64,000 bases of DNA from Sisyra terminalis (Eukaryota; Arthropoda; Insecta; Neuroptera; Sisyridae): positions 47,192,630-47,256,629 of the forward strand of contig OY292274.1 of assembly GCA_958496175.1 (NCBI GenBank). Direction: 5' to 3'. This document shows, piece after piece, positions 24,246 through 36,429 of the stretch. The position numbers and the translations under genes were made by a program. The notes beneath the pieces were generated by a model, which ran no database searches, was not told the origin of the DNA, and saw nothing but the letters and a program-made list of their open reading frames with translations. Positions within the stretch are counted from its first letter, which is position 1. Each line of letters begins with the position of its first letter.

Positions 24246-24276
24246 TACGTTTCGTTACTAATCGTAACTTCCTCAG
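24246..24276 (-). ncRNA. Hammerhead ribozyme motif, dimer type (left arm of element 4)
   Basis: This is the minus-strand mirror of 24523-24553: CUGAGGA, perfect GUUAC/GUAAC stem II, then GAAACGUA. A is an allowed cleavage-site nucleotide (U followed by A, C or U). Confidence 0.65.
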
Positions 24277-24522
24277 GGTTCTTGATTTACAAAATTAAAT
24301 ATTTTTAATTTAAATTCAATAAATAAATACATTTTTTTTTATTTATTTATTGAATTATTATTTAATTTTTTTTTTATTATTTATTATTAAATTTAATTAA
24401 TGAATTATTTATGAATTATATATGAATTAATTTAATTAAATGAATTATTATTTAAAAGTTTTTAATTTTTATTTATTTATTGAATTTAAATTAAAAATAT
24501 TTAATTTTGTAAATCAAGAACC

Positions 24523-24553
24523 CTGAGGAAGTTACGATTAGTAACGAAACGTA
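24523..24553 (+). ncRNA. Hammerhead ribozyme motif, dimer type (right arm of element 4)
   Basis: CUGAGGA (24523-24529) is followed by stem II GUUAC-GAUUA-GUAAC (5 perfect pairs) and GAAACGUA (24546-24553). The palindromic ACGU implies a dimeric stem III. In the flanks UCAA pairs with UUGA as an outer stem I helix beyond an internal loop. Only the cleavage triplet (GUA instead of GUC) differs from elements 1 and 2. Confidence 0.7.
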
Positions 24554-24652
24554 GCTAATTGAACAATAAAATATTAAATAAAAAATAAAAAAACAAAAAG
24601 ATCTTAAATAACCTGAATTTTCTTCTTATTTAATTTTTTTTTTTTTTACAAT

Positions 24653-26179
24653 TGTGACCTTTCTTAGAGATACTATAACTCTAATTTACAAAATATGCTA
24701 ATAGACCAAAAACTATCGAAGAAATTTTGATTGAATTTTCTTGATTGAGAAAACGTAGGTTAATTTTTCAAAATTATAAATAATAACTTATATTGGGTTA
24801 TATGTTTTCGGAGTTATAATAAAAATATTTTAAAGTGATGTTGCCAAAATTTCTAAGCAATGCATTACACAGCTTGTCTTACAAGCTAAGAGCTATGCTT
24901 TTCGCCATTTTGATTTAGCTATTTATGAAAAAGTGCGATTCTTTAAGGATTAAAATATTTTTTTTTAAAGAAACAAGATAACTTTAACAATGGGTATAGT
25001 GTATTTAATCAAATGAAACGCATTTTTTGTTTTGCTTTTTTTAAAATTATATTGATCTCTTCAACTCCAGAGTAACCAAAGTTATCGTTTCAATTTCCAC
25101 ATGTTTTTCGAGCTTTTTTAAACAAGATTAAAGTCAAATGCTCGAAGGCGTTAAGACTCTCCGTTTGTTCAGATAACGAAATTTATTATATCGATATTCT
25201 TTCAACTGTTCCATCGATACGTGGGTTTCACAATCCTCTTGATTTTTACGATATTTCCAACCACGTTGACTTTTTTATGTCTCTCGTATTTTTTCTCAAA
25301 ATAAGATATGATTTTTCAAAGATTTTGCTCCACGTATGTATGTAGGTACTTTTTACGTACATTGGCTTCGACAAATTTCGAGTTTAAGGCTATAATAAAG
25401 AGCGCTATTTATAGAGGCATTACAGCTAAAACTAGAACATGTTTTTATTGGCTTTAGCAAGAAAAATATACATTTTCTGGGAGAGAAAAGCAGCAAGTTG
25501 GAGCGTCAGGGAGTGAGAAGGGTATTTTGATAGTTAAATATTAAAATATCATGTAAATTTATTTTATATCAGCCGTTAAACCTACGATATGGGCTACCTG
25601 ATAATAAATATAATATCGAGTAATAAAGCCTTTATTTATAACTTAGTTTCAGTTTGAATATACAAAGATCGATATTCCAACACAAGAAAAAAATTGAACA
25701 TTGAATACCTAACTTATACAGAAATATTTTAAGCAAAAAAGAAAAATAAACATGAATTATTTCAAAATTCAACCATTCATATATGTGTAGGTGCTTATTT
25801 ACAATTTTGGTCAAAGTTGAAGTGTAATAAAGTTTGAAAATAATTTACATAAAAAATATTGTTATTATTTTTACTGCGGAAGAGTATAAACAAAAATGAT
25901 TCTGATTATACCAGAAAATAATTCAGAACATTATTTTATAAATATTTATAATGCCTTAGTTTATCATATTTTTTTTGTTCAGGATCTAAATTAGACTTTC
26001 GACATTAATTTTCAAAGCAAAATATTTTTTAGATATTAAATTGTATTTTAAACACTTTTAGAACTGTTGTCGTTAGAAATAACAGAAATATTATTAAGTC
26101 CATCCATAGTTTTTGAAAAGAGGAACAAAAAGTAAAGTAGTTTTTTGACCAAAAATTAACATTTAATTATTGATTTTAC
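24653..26179. other. A+T-rich DNA; somewhat more balanced at 25070-25420
   Basis: No gene, repeat partner or structured site was found. The middle part has fewer A/T runs but no frame worth naming. Confidence 0.4.
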
Positions 26180-27243
26180 ATCAATAAGTAATTAGCTTCA
26201 ATATTACCACCCTTTTAACAGTAAGTGATTAAATTTTTAAAGTCAAAATAGTAAAATTCAATTAATTACTTAGCAAAGTATCTTAAATTCACATTTTGAA
26301 GATCATTTTCGATTTTTCATTTTTTACCACCTAGAGAATATCCTAGCTATAAAAATAAATAGAAATAGAAGAACTTTGGATGATTACAGTGGGTAAGACT
26401 ACCACCCTTAATTCAGTACTTCTTTTTTGGGAGATTTTCTTTAGCAGGGCAGTCCTGGCATTATCGTGTTGCAAAATATTGTTTTCTCTGTTGATAATTT
26501 TTGGGAAGATCAGGGTACTTGGTGGTTGACCAAGATTGATACGGAATATTTGCCAAATTTTTATTTTCTGGCATGTATTTGATTCCACTTTCTTCCTTAA
26601 CTACTAATTGCTTAAAATTTTTATAATATTTGGTTGGTATGAGTTGGAGAACTAAAAATAATCGTATTTGAATTTAAAAACCTCTTCGGTATTAATGAAC
26701 ATCTAATGCACTTATATTGAATTTATATTATATTGAACTTATATGAACACTTATATTATATTGAAAATATTTTAGGTGGCAATTTTGTTTTACTACTCTG
26801 TTAAATGCGAAAAATATACAATACTGAATTTGTATTCCTGTGGAACTTGTCTAACCATTTCATTACAAATTTTAAAATAATATACATATTTTTTTAAATA
26901 TTTTACGAGTAAATAAGTCAGTCTAATCATAAAGTATTTTTAATGCTGTAGTGTATGAATATTTAATATAAATGTGCGAGTATGTATATGGAAACAAGAA
27001 TATGCCGGTCGGATGGACCGAAAAGGCAATTTATATACATAAAATCACTTCCTCCTTAAATATCATCGCGAATGATTGATTTCAATTGTTGTTGATATTA
27101 AGTTCGAATTAAATTTTATTTAAGTAATATTTGTATAAATATTACTAGTGCGACTTTGAATAACTTATAATAACTTATTAGACGTTTAATTGCAGTTGAA
27201 TGCTTATAGGTTCAGAAACGACAATACTTTCCGGTCCCCCTAA
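26180..27243 (-). mobile_element. Mariner-like transposon relic B
   Basis: A minus-strand frame (26588 to 26343, 81 codons) contains INRENNILQHDNARTALLKK. This lines up with the conserved NR-G-IL-HDNARPH segment around the second catalytic Asp of mariner D,D34D transposases (Asp codon at 26463-26465). The first Asp region and most of the N-terminal part are lost to deletions. The high-side end CTTTCCGGTCCCCC is followed directly by TA, the mariner target dinucleotide. Copy B serves as the uninterrupted reference for copy A. Confidence 0.65.
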
Positions 27244-30200
27244 TAATTAATAGTTAAATTAATTTTTTGAGATTTATTGTTGTACAGTTTCGTTCTTTTT
27301 ATAATATTGTTTTAAGTACTGTTATGAAGAAAGTAACTTTCTGTTGTATCCATTTTGATTCTGTACTACAATAGTTATACAACTCATAAGTCGGGATAGG
27401 TTGAGTATCCTAAGGGAATTCATCATTGCAAAACAAAATTATTTACGAAAAAAAATTTTACCTTATAAAACTTGGCGTATGTCTGTCTTTTTAAAAATTT
27501 TGTAACCAATTTTGTGATCAAGACTGGTCATTTTTAATAAGTCTTAACTAATGGGTGTTTTTCAATGGCATAGATGTAAGATAGAAGGCCCATGTTGAAG
27601 ACTAACTGCTTTTTTGGTACTACGTAAATCAACGAATAGATACGATTTGTTCTTTCATCTATGTAATTCACAAAAAAAAGAAAAGAGACAAAATGGCTAG
27701 AGATTAATTCAATTTTCAACCGTATAGTATAATAAAAACACTACTTTATCTTTATAGTTATTATCTACTTTGTACTCAGTATTATCTTAGTGTTTCCAAC
27801 TGACTCAGAATCAATAGAAGTAGAAATATATTAGTTGTTTTCGAATAAATTCAGAACCTTTTATGTATTACTTAATTATTCCTCGAATTAGTAAGACAAG
27901 AAAATAGTTTTACTGTTCCTATCAATCACCAGCAGACGATAAAAATATTGAGTACTTAACATTACCTACATATGATATACCGTCGGGATACAAACCTAAC
28001 ATTAAAAGTACCAAGATATTTTTTTCTCAAGTAAGTTTTTGTCACAACTTAGCGTATAAGCTATTGCATTTTACTCAAAAAAGTATCAAAAAGCATTATT
28101 TTATTTTGTATAACATTATCTCCAGTTTTACCATAGTAGAACATTTTCTAACACCTATTGTTACACCAATACTTCAGAATTTTCTTTGAATTTAAATATA
28201 TAAATTTGTTGATGCAAACAAGTTATTTTTATCATGCCAACAAAGCCAAATAAAATTCGTTGTGACTGAGAAATATTCAAAGATATTCTTATCTTCCTCC
28301 CCCTCCGCAAAGCGGAACCAGCAAGACATAATAACTACAAGTGAAAATATCAAATTTATTTTCAAGCGAATTCGCCTCAAGTATTCAGAATACGATGTAC
28401 GATACTTCACTTAGTACTTGACAAGTTTAACGTCTGTTTTCCCAAATCCGTCTAGGTGTTCCAACACGTGTTAGTTCAGAGAAGAGTCTTTTTCTATATA
28501 AAATGGGAATAAATCCCTTTGTCTTGCATCGTTTTGGCTTAACACACACATATGGGCGAAAACCTCTCGGATTTTGTAACGTCAAAATATTTTTTTGAAC
28601 AAATTTCAATTTTAAATATTTTTATCATAACACAAAATTTAATTTAAATATATATACATAGTACTTTAATACATAATGCATTAAATGTTTAATACATACC
28701 AAACATAAGTACAATGGATGTGTAATGATAACTATAAGGTATATGTTTTCTTGGAGTGATATGTTCAATAGCTGGGTTCTTGAATTATACATTATTTTAC
28801 TATATTTACAGAAAAACAAAATCGAGCTGATCAAAAAGTTGTGCCTTATAAGTGCTTTTTGTTCAATTTGCTCAGTCAAAAGTGGATTATGGGAGGAATT
28901 GATTCTTATTTTTTACATCAATATATCCTGATATACGTAAATGTGGGAAAAGAAATAAACGAAGAAACAAGACCATAAAACAAACAAAAAGGAAATCGGT
29001 AGAATCATTGAGTATGTTTGTACTTGGAATTATAAATTTAACTGAATTTTCCGTGAAATTATCTCCACTTTGCTCTAAATTATTCGCTTGCAAGATTTTC
29101 TTTTTCAACTTTGAAATTAGGCTTGCTATGATTGATGTATAATTTGAAGGTTTAAATGAGACAAATCGCAATAGTAGAGACAATTTCACGCGTGATACAC
29201 AAACATACTGTCCTTTTGTGAATGTGCTTTATCTTTGCCAAATAATTACAAGCTGAAAGAGTTTTAAGACGTGGGGTGGTTTCACCTTGTGTGGTCGAAT
29301 TTGGGACGCTAATATTAACATAGAAAAGCGGAGAGCATTAAACTTGCCTATTCTATTTTCAAATCTTCCCATCATAATACGCTTATCTTAACATAACAAT
29401 AACCCAAACGTGGTTGTCTTCATCTTCAGGTCGGTTTATTGTTCAAGAAAAAAGCGGAAATGACGTGGATATTGTTGAAACCTAAAAGATAAACGCGTCC
29501 AAGCTTTAAAAAACAAGTTATTTAGTATGGGGGAAGTTTAGATAAAACGAGCATATTTTTAAATTTAAATTTGGCAAACCAAGAAAAATGGGAAATGATA
29601 AGATGTTTTTTCGTTTCGGTAATTCATGTTATTGAGAAAATTTTGAAATATAGCGCTTTTTGTGGGAAATTTAAATGTACACTTCCGTATGAAATATCTT
29701 AACTTCTTGGAATTCGTTTATTTTTTTCCAGTTTTTTCCTAAATTCAAGCTTGCCATTTTTTGTTTATATTTGTTCCTAAATATAATGACTTGAAAATTG
29801 AAATACAAACAATTTTCTTTAATTAAAAAATATTTGACATTCTTTCATGAAACTTTCTGCATTGATAAATGTGTACGAAACATAGCATCTATGATTCGAT
29901 TAACGCATACTTTCATATCTAAATATCTCCAAGACTCAATTTAAAGATGTTTACATAGAAAACATTATTGACGAATTTATTTTGTTTTAAAATGTTGACA
30001 ATTAGGCATAAAGTTTCTTCATTTTTTCACGGGGAAAAATAGAATTAGTTTTTAAAAAGAATTATTAATATATCACTACATTTTAAGATTCGTAACTTAT
30101 TTTTTGTTTTAAATGTAGGTTAAATATTTTTTTAAACAAAACTACAATTTTGAATAAAAAACAAACTATTAAATCATCAATCTTATCTAATTCTCAAATT

Positions 30201-30435
30201 TTGAAAGCTCTTTGAGGATTTTTCTTTTCCGCAATTGCAAATTTTTACCATAACACATTATTTATTGTTTTCAAACTAAATTCATCAATGAATTAAAAAA
30301 TTCGATACTTACGATTTAAGAATCAAAATAAAAACAAAAAAAGAGATAATTTTTTTTGTGATGACCAATTTTTTGACTAAATTATCCATTGAAAATTTCA
30401 ATTTATTTCCTTAGTGGCTTTAATTGAATATTTTT
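27244..30435. other. Unique A+T-rich DNA
   Basis: No gene is supported. Slightly more balanced segments occur at about 28280-28600 and 29190-29300. Frames of 60-100 codons (for example 28887-29189 minus) show no family motifs. Confidence 0.35.
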
Positions 30436-30439
30436 TAAA

Positions 30440-30565
30440 ATTGTTACACAAAGATTGCCTGATGAAGTTGGAATCATATCGACGAAAAGTTCCAAATTGG
30501 AATAAATAAAATAAAACATTGCTTATTTGTTTGGTCTACCACATCTTGATTTATCCTTTATATTG
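30440..30565 (+). repeat. Dispersed repeat H, copy 1, with a hammerhead-like core
   Basis: CUGAUGA at 30459-30465 is followed by a possible stem II (GUUG/CGAC) and GAAAAGUUCC. Then comes AAATTGGAATAAATAAA-ATAAAAC and a GGTCTACCACATC...CCTTTATATT block, the latter two shared in order with 62193-62262. The usual loopless palindromic stem III is not clean here (UUCC..GGAA can pair), so ribozyme status is doubtful. The repeat relationship itself is clear. Confidence 0.5.
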
Positions 30566-31101
30566 CTTAGTGGTTTATTTCTACTGAAAACTTGATAGAA
30601 ATTATCGAAAATGGTGCAAAGCTAAATAACACTACAAATTTTCTTAGACGGATTTTAGTATTTTTCATTAAAAAAATCTACAACATTTGCGAAAATTTGC
30701 ATCTTGTTTGTGTGTTCTGTCTTTATCTCGTTATAGTAACAATATTATGTTCTAATATAATATAATCCAAAATATTCATACGAAAACCCTGTGTTTTGAT
30801 ATCGAGAAGGTTATAACGTTATAATTATAATGCAGTGTAGTAAAAAGTTAGTAATAATTTTACGTCACTATATCTTTATAAGATAAATTCTTCAGTTAAA
30901 AAGTTTAAATTTTAAGTTCACTAAAAATCTCGATAATTATAATATTATAGCTAATTTTTGGAAAAACACTGGTTTATTTTAATAATTTGATTTCCACATA
31001 TTTAAGGAATAATTAATGACTCAAAACAATATTCCTGCAACAAATATATTTATTTTAATTTTCAAACCGTTGTAAGAAAAATAGAATTATGTGATATATT
31101 T
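30566..31101. other. A+T-rich DNA, no gene
   Basis: No frame, repeat partner or structure was noted here. Confidence 0.4.
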
Positions 31102-32297
31102 TATAACTAGTAGTTGCCCGTTGCATTCGCAACTAAAGGTTTTATCTCAATAAAATGTTTAGTATGAGATAATGTAGAGTTAATCAACAATCGAAATTTT
31201 AAATTTAATAATCAAAGTGTTGCTAATTAAAAAAAAACTGTATCTAAAATTATATTAAGAAATATTTTTTTTATATCATTTTAATAACAACATTTTAAAT
31301 AACGTCATTTCACTAAATTAGTATGAAATTTTAATATTTATGTAGTACTATGTTACTATGTTACTATGTACTTATGTAGTAATACCAAATTGTCGATATT
31401 AAATTTTGGTTCGTTTTTCAACAATCAAACTTTTTAAAATCTATTTTATTTTATCAACCAATGGTTGTGATCTGGAGTAATTATATATTAGGCTGAAAAG
31501 CATTAAGGTAGCAATTTTTTGCCATATATTTCACTGTCAATGCAAATATAAAATCTTCCATACTAACTTTTTTTCGGTATTTAGAACAATTTGAAATCAA
31601 ATATTGTTATTGAAACAAAATAAAATATTTTAATTTACTTCCACGCTTTTCACCTATTTCCAACAATTTTGTATGTACAACATCCAAATGTGTGAAATCG
31701 AATAGCTTTTTAGTCATATTAACGGTCATGTTAAAAAATAAAGGTCGTTATTTTTTTTCGTTTTACATTGTATTTTCAAATATAAGTGCACATTTGTGTC
31801 GATGAAATTTGGAAAGTGTTTTCCTTATACGATGCAGATATATAATAAGAAAGGGTTTTTGAAAATTTCTCCCCTAAAAGAGTGAAAAACGGTAGCAAAG
31901 TTTGTAAGGAATAATGTTTATTAAGCAATCGAAATTTCAAATAATCAATCAAAGTCCGTTAAAAGCGAATATTTACAACTGGCTAACTATTTGTCGCGCT
32001 TTTATTACAAATAGTATAAATTTAAATTCATAAAAAATTGTACCATCGGGTGTGTAAATAATTATTTAATGTGCTTGAGTAATAATATTTTGACAAACGT
32101 AAATAGTTGTTATGAAAAAATACAAAAATTATAACGAATTTGTAAATAACCGGTTTGAGCAAATAGGCATGTTTGAATGCCGGGCGCTGTGTCAACTTAA
32201 CCCTACCAACGTTTTGAATGCGTAAGTGGGGATAACAGAGCGCATGCGTATAGTCTGAACGCACGGACGGCAAGATAATCAAATTATATATAAGATA
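31102..32297 (+). mobile_element. Probable non-LTR retroelement relic (RTE-like ends)
   Basis: The left end CTAGTAGTTGCCCGTTGCATTCGC resembles a G+C-rich motif (tagttgcccg-g-cttcg) that I remember from common insect interspersed repeats. The right end GAACGCACGGACGGCAAGATAATC followed by ATTATATATAAGAT resembles the ggacggacagac-ata...tatatataagat 3' ends of the same group. Between them lies decayed A/T-rich sequence with an internal repeat (about 31187-31240 and 31925-31985). There is no open frame. The family name is from memory and not certain. Confidence 0.45.
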
Positions 32298-32488
32298 ACA
32301 AAAATGGTATTACATTTCTGATTATTATTCCAAATGACTTTTTCTCCAAAACCACGGTTCTTTGGATAAAGTCTTTTCTGAATTCAAAAAAACTTTACGA
32401 TTTTGATATAAATCAATTTTTACAATCAAAATGTAAAAAAAATGGAAAATTAATAAATATGAAACGATGAAAATAATGGAACATTAAT

Positions 32489-33240
32489 TTGGGGACCGGA
32501 GAAAGTAATGATGTTTCTGATCTCAAAACTAATACACATTTATTAGCTTATAAAATATTTCAAAGTCAAACTAAAGATATTTAATGGTTAGAGTGAGTTA
32601 TTAACAGACTTATGCCTGAAAGGTTACAAATTCAAAATTGTCCTCTTCGGGTTTTATAGGGAAGTAACTTAAAGTCGCTGTCAAAAATATGCTCAATATT
32701 TATCCAAGTGCATTAAATTCTTCCATACCAAATGAGTTTCTCAAGTTTAAATTCGATAGTTTTGAATTCTTTATCTTATATCAACTAAGAATAACAAAAA
32801 CTTTAAACTATAAGATATTTAGAGAAAAAGTGGTACTATTAATATGGCCGACAGTCAAAGATTTGCCAAATATTCTCAATCAATCTTGGTTTACCAATCA
32901 AGTACCCAAAAGTGTCAAAGGACTTTTGGCAGAGGAAACTTTATTTTGCAACCCGACAATGCAAGACTCGCAAGACAACCCTAGAAAATATTAAATTAAG
33001 GTAAGGTGATATTTCTTTATCATCCAAAATCTTCTAATGTTAATTCATCGAATTTTTATTTATTTCCATCACTAGAACATTCTTTAAGTGGTAAAAAAAT
33101 TGATAACTTAAATCATATTCAAATAATAGAATTAGGAATAATTTGATTATATATCAATTTAATTAATTTGCATACAAGATGTTTAAAATCTGATGATTTT
33201 GAGCGTGGTTATACTATTTTTTTAAAAAAGGAAACTTTTA
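32489..33240 (+). mobile_element. Mariner-like transposon relic C
   Basis: It starts with GGGGACCGGAGAAAGTAATG, the complement of the outer end of copy B. It continues collinearly through AAGTGCATTA to TTTGCAACCCGACAATGCAAGA (about 32946-32967), which encodes a PDNAR form of the mariner HDNAR motif. Homology to copy A goes on past the motif to about 33240. It has frameshifts and stops throughout. A 101-codon frame (32689-32994) crosses it partly out of the ancestral frame and is not a real gene. Confidence 0.6.
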
Positions 33241-33618
33241 AAATGTTGTGCATTAATTTTATACTAATACTATACTACAATATTAATAATCATATGAACA
33301 ATCCAATTTTTTGACACAAGCAAATTAAAAACGCACAAAAAATTAACGTTTACCCAAAATAAATATTAAACATAAATATAACTTGGAAAAGAAGCGGAAA
33401 ATAGCAAATAATTCTTGATATTTTAAAAAAAAAGATTCCATTAAAATACAGTTGTTCAATGATTTCATACTATCAATCCAGAATAAAAGTTTATTATAAT
33501 AAAAAATACAGGGTTTTAAAAATTAGGACTAAAGTATCAATGTTTAATAAAAAAAAAAAAGTTATTGAAATGAAGTTTTAAGATTTAAGTTTAGGTCTTT
33601 ACTAGCGCTGTTTTCCCA
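33241..33618. other. A+T-rich DNA, no gene
   Basis: Nothing was recognised between mariner relic C and the foldback at 33619. Confidence 0.4.
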
Positions 33619-33856
33619 AAAATATTTGGTTCATGTGTACTTTAGCACACCCACAATCTGGCAATGTTGCATTTTCGACTTTGTTTTTAATTTAATTCGC
33701 GATTAAATCGGTCCATAATGAAAATTTAGCCACAAAAGAGAGCATTATACCATATTAAAATTGAATTAATAAAAATATCGCGAATTAAATTAAAAACAAA
33801 GTCGAAAATGTTGCCAGATTGTGGGTGTATAAAGTACACTTGAGCCAAATATTTTT
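33619..33856. mobile_element. Foldback / MITE with about 85-bp arms
   Basis: The arm at 33619-33705 is the reverse complement of 33777-33856 with few mismatches. It shares AAAAATATTTGG, GTGTACTTTA, CACCCACAATCTGGCAA and TTTTCGACTTTGTTTTTAA. The loop is 71 bp. No target duplication was seen. It directly abuts the SINE at 33861. Confidence 0.8.
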
Positions 33857-33860
33857 CATG

Positions 33861-34030
33861 TTTTTAATTGTTATTTACCACCGCCTTATAACTATTAAGG
33901 TATTTAGCGGCTATAGGGTTAATAAAAATCCATAATCAAGAAATATCAAAAATTTGTCCGATATAAGATTTGAAATCATTATGTAATAGTTTTGGAATGG
34001 TCACCTTGACCACTCGGGCCACTAGTAGGT
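33861..34030 (-). mobile_element. tRNA-derived SINE (S4)
   Basis: This is a full-length minus-strand copy with the tail block (ttataactattaaggtatttagcggctatagg), a decayed box B, and the complement of box A (GACCACTCGGGCCACTAGTAGG) at the right end. It is the same family as S3 and S6. Confidence 0.8.
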
Positions 34031-35830
34031 TGTATATTTTTTTTTTCAACAAAAATCATTAAGTTGAAGTTTTGTTATTACATTTAATTAAAAATACAAA
34101 TACGATTTTGAAAAAAAAAATATTTCTGATAGTAAAATTATTTTAAAATTTTTTGGTAAACTTTTTTTCTACTAAGCTTTTTTTATAAGCGAATAACTAA
34201 AAACTTACTTCCAAACAAACTATTTGAATTTATCGCTATTATTTGAATTTATACTGGAATAAGTTTGAAAATGCGAGTCCAATTTACGAGCAGCTTTGCT
34301 AATGAAATAAATAAGTCCCATTCCGGAAATTTACACGTGAATTGGCGTGATTTGCTCAAATAATATCACTACTGATGGTTAATTTGAAGTCTGAACTTCA
34401 TTGAAATTTTCGTTGCGAGCCGAGCTGAATGGTAAGCGATATGAGCTTTATAATGCCGCACGCAATGCCAGTTGGGCAAATGCCAGTTTGTTCAAATTAA
34501 TTCGCCACACCAATGACAGGTAATTCAAGCTCCACAGTTCCCTCTTTCAACGCTTAATAACCATAATAATTAATTAGAACAACATTTCCTCACTATCAAC
34601 CTCATTTATTCGTTTACGCCGCATAAAAGCGCAATTTTACCAAAATTAAACAAATATTCGCCAAGTTGAGTTATAAATATTCATGAAATTCAAATGAAAT
34701 AGTTTTGCGTCGAAAGAATAAACTGAAAAGGATAGACGGGACCAGATAACTAGTAATAATAATAATAATAATAATAAATTGGAATTTTCGATTGGGAGTT
34801 CGATATCCATCGTAGTGGAAGTAGTGACAAGGATGCTCGTCCAAGCAAGGGATGAAAGGGAGAATGTCCTGCAGCGAGCCTGTTGTATCTCATCCCTCAA
34901 CCATTTCGTTGTATATACAGCTGCGTTCAAATCACAGCTTGTTGTTTAAGTTACAAGCTTTGTTATTAAAACCTTCATTTCCGAAAAAGCTCGAGAATTT
35001 TAAGAAAAATAACACAATAAAAGCTCATTATACTCGCAGAAACACATTCGAAAGCTCTTTCATTTTCAACCGAGAGTAAAAAAATCAAACACGAATTTAA
35101 TAAAAAACATTTCCATTCTTCTTCTCCCACTTTTAACAAAAGGTTATTTAAAAAGTTTCAAAGTGTTTTTTCATAGGTACGCGAATATATCACTTTTGCG
35201 ACTTAAAAAAAATTCTTTGAGATGAAATAAACGAAAGTAAAACGGTCGCAAGAAATCGAGGCACATATTGGAAGTATTTGCGATGAGTTTTATTGAAATT
35301 GATTCAAAGTTATGAGCTCAAATTCGGGAAAGAAATAGAAAAAAGAAAAACGAAATACGAGGGAGAAATATTGATGATGCAGATGAAAGTGAATGTTTCG
35401 AAAGGCAAATGGACCGTCGCAGGTTATACGCCTAACTTAATGACCGAAATAAATGTCGCATTTCGAAAAGATTGGAAAAATCTTTGAGTGGAAAAAATAT
35501 TACTTTAAATATTTATATTTTTAGACAAAACAAATGAAAATATAAAAGTATTTTTAAAAAGAATAAAGGTTTTATGTAAGTACAATGATGGCATGTAAGT
35601 TTTAACATTTTATTTTCTAATGAAGATGCAAGTGAAGTAAAAAAATGATAAAAAATAAAATAAATTGGATATTCTTCTTTTAAGAGATGTTGAAACGTTC
35701 ATTAGATAAACAAAAATTCAAAAACAATCAATTAATGATGCTCCATATACTCCATATTCATCTAATCCTTCTTAATTGAAAAAAATAAAAACTATAGTTT
35801 CACATTCAAAACATAGGTTACTATTTAGAT
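34031..35830. other. Unique DNA with balanced blocks (34260-35080, 35170-35490)
   Basis: The composition is less A/T-biased than average, with several homeodomain-type TAATTA or ATTAA strings, as in insect regulatory DNA. The 64-codon plus frame at 35293-35487 is Lys/Glu-rich and unassigned. Apart from the microsatellite listed separately, no repeat was seen. Function is not shown. Confidence 0.3.
34752..34778 (+). repeat. (TAA)n microsatellite
   Basis: About eight perfect TAA/AAT units lie inside the more complex surrounding sequence. Confidence 0.9.
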
Positions 35831-35849
35831 AGAGGTGCACAAAATCACA

Positions 35850-35943
35850 TAAGTCGGAGGTGTGTCTTGACCTCTGTCAAACCCGCGAGACTAACTTACC
35901 GAACCCCTATGGTTTGATTGAACTCAGGTTAAGAACCATCGTC
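35850..35943 (-). mobile_element. hAT transposon end fragment
   Basis: Read on the minus strand from 35943, it begins CGATGGTTCTTAACCTGAG, close to the CAGTGGTTCTTAACCTG terminus common in hAT elements. It continues with aaaccataggggttcg, the kind of ggggttcg segment such elements carry. The other end was not found with a matching 8-bp duplication, so this may be a truncated copy. Confidence 0.5.
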
Positions 35944-36429
35944 TTAAAGTTTAAGAACAGTCAGATAAACATAAAACTTATAAATTTATCGCAAAAGTCT
36001 ATAAATGCATGTTGAAGAACAAAATTGCACAAAAAAAAAAACAAAAATATCACATTAATAAGATGAACAAATGGGAACAGAAAGACGTTTCTATGATTTT
36101 GTTATATATGAGATAGCAATTTTTCGATTTTGAAGTAATCAATAAGACTTTAATTTGGATTTGGTTTTTTTAGTTAACGCTACTTTTTCTTTAAAATAGG
36201 CGATTAATTTTTAATGATTGTTTGATAAATTTGATCTAATATTTATATTTAAATAATTGCCGTTAGATCAGAAAAAGCTATAAAAACAACCAATAAATCC
36301 ACATCCATCAAAAAAACATCATTCCACCCTTGAAATTGAAAAATGATAATTTACAACAGCCTCATAAACATAGCGACCAAATTATATTAATTTAACACTT
36401 AAACATATGAAGAAAAATTCTACATAATA

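Larger units (their letters stand above)
24119..24652. mobile_element. Inverted-repeat hammerhead mini-element 4 (Penelope-like, non-autonomous)
   Basis: The arms at 24166-24325 and 24475-24633 are long inverted repeats with very few mismatches. TTTTTTACAAT occurs at 24119-24129 and 24642-24652. A 36-bp tail (24130-24165) lies only on the left. The core between the arms is pure A/T low complexity (about 24326-24474). A run of T separates the right arm from the right direct repeat, so this duplication is less certain than in elements 2 and 3. Confidence 0.6.

Noticed and set aside
32689..32994. 101-codon plus-strand open frame
   Set aside because: It crosses mariner relic C and only partly follows the ancestral transposase frame. 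It is not an independent gene.
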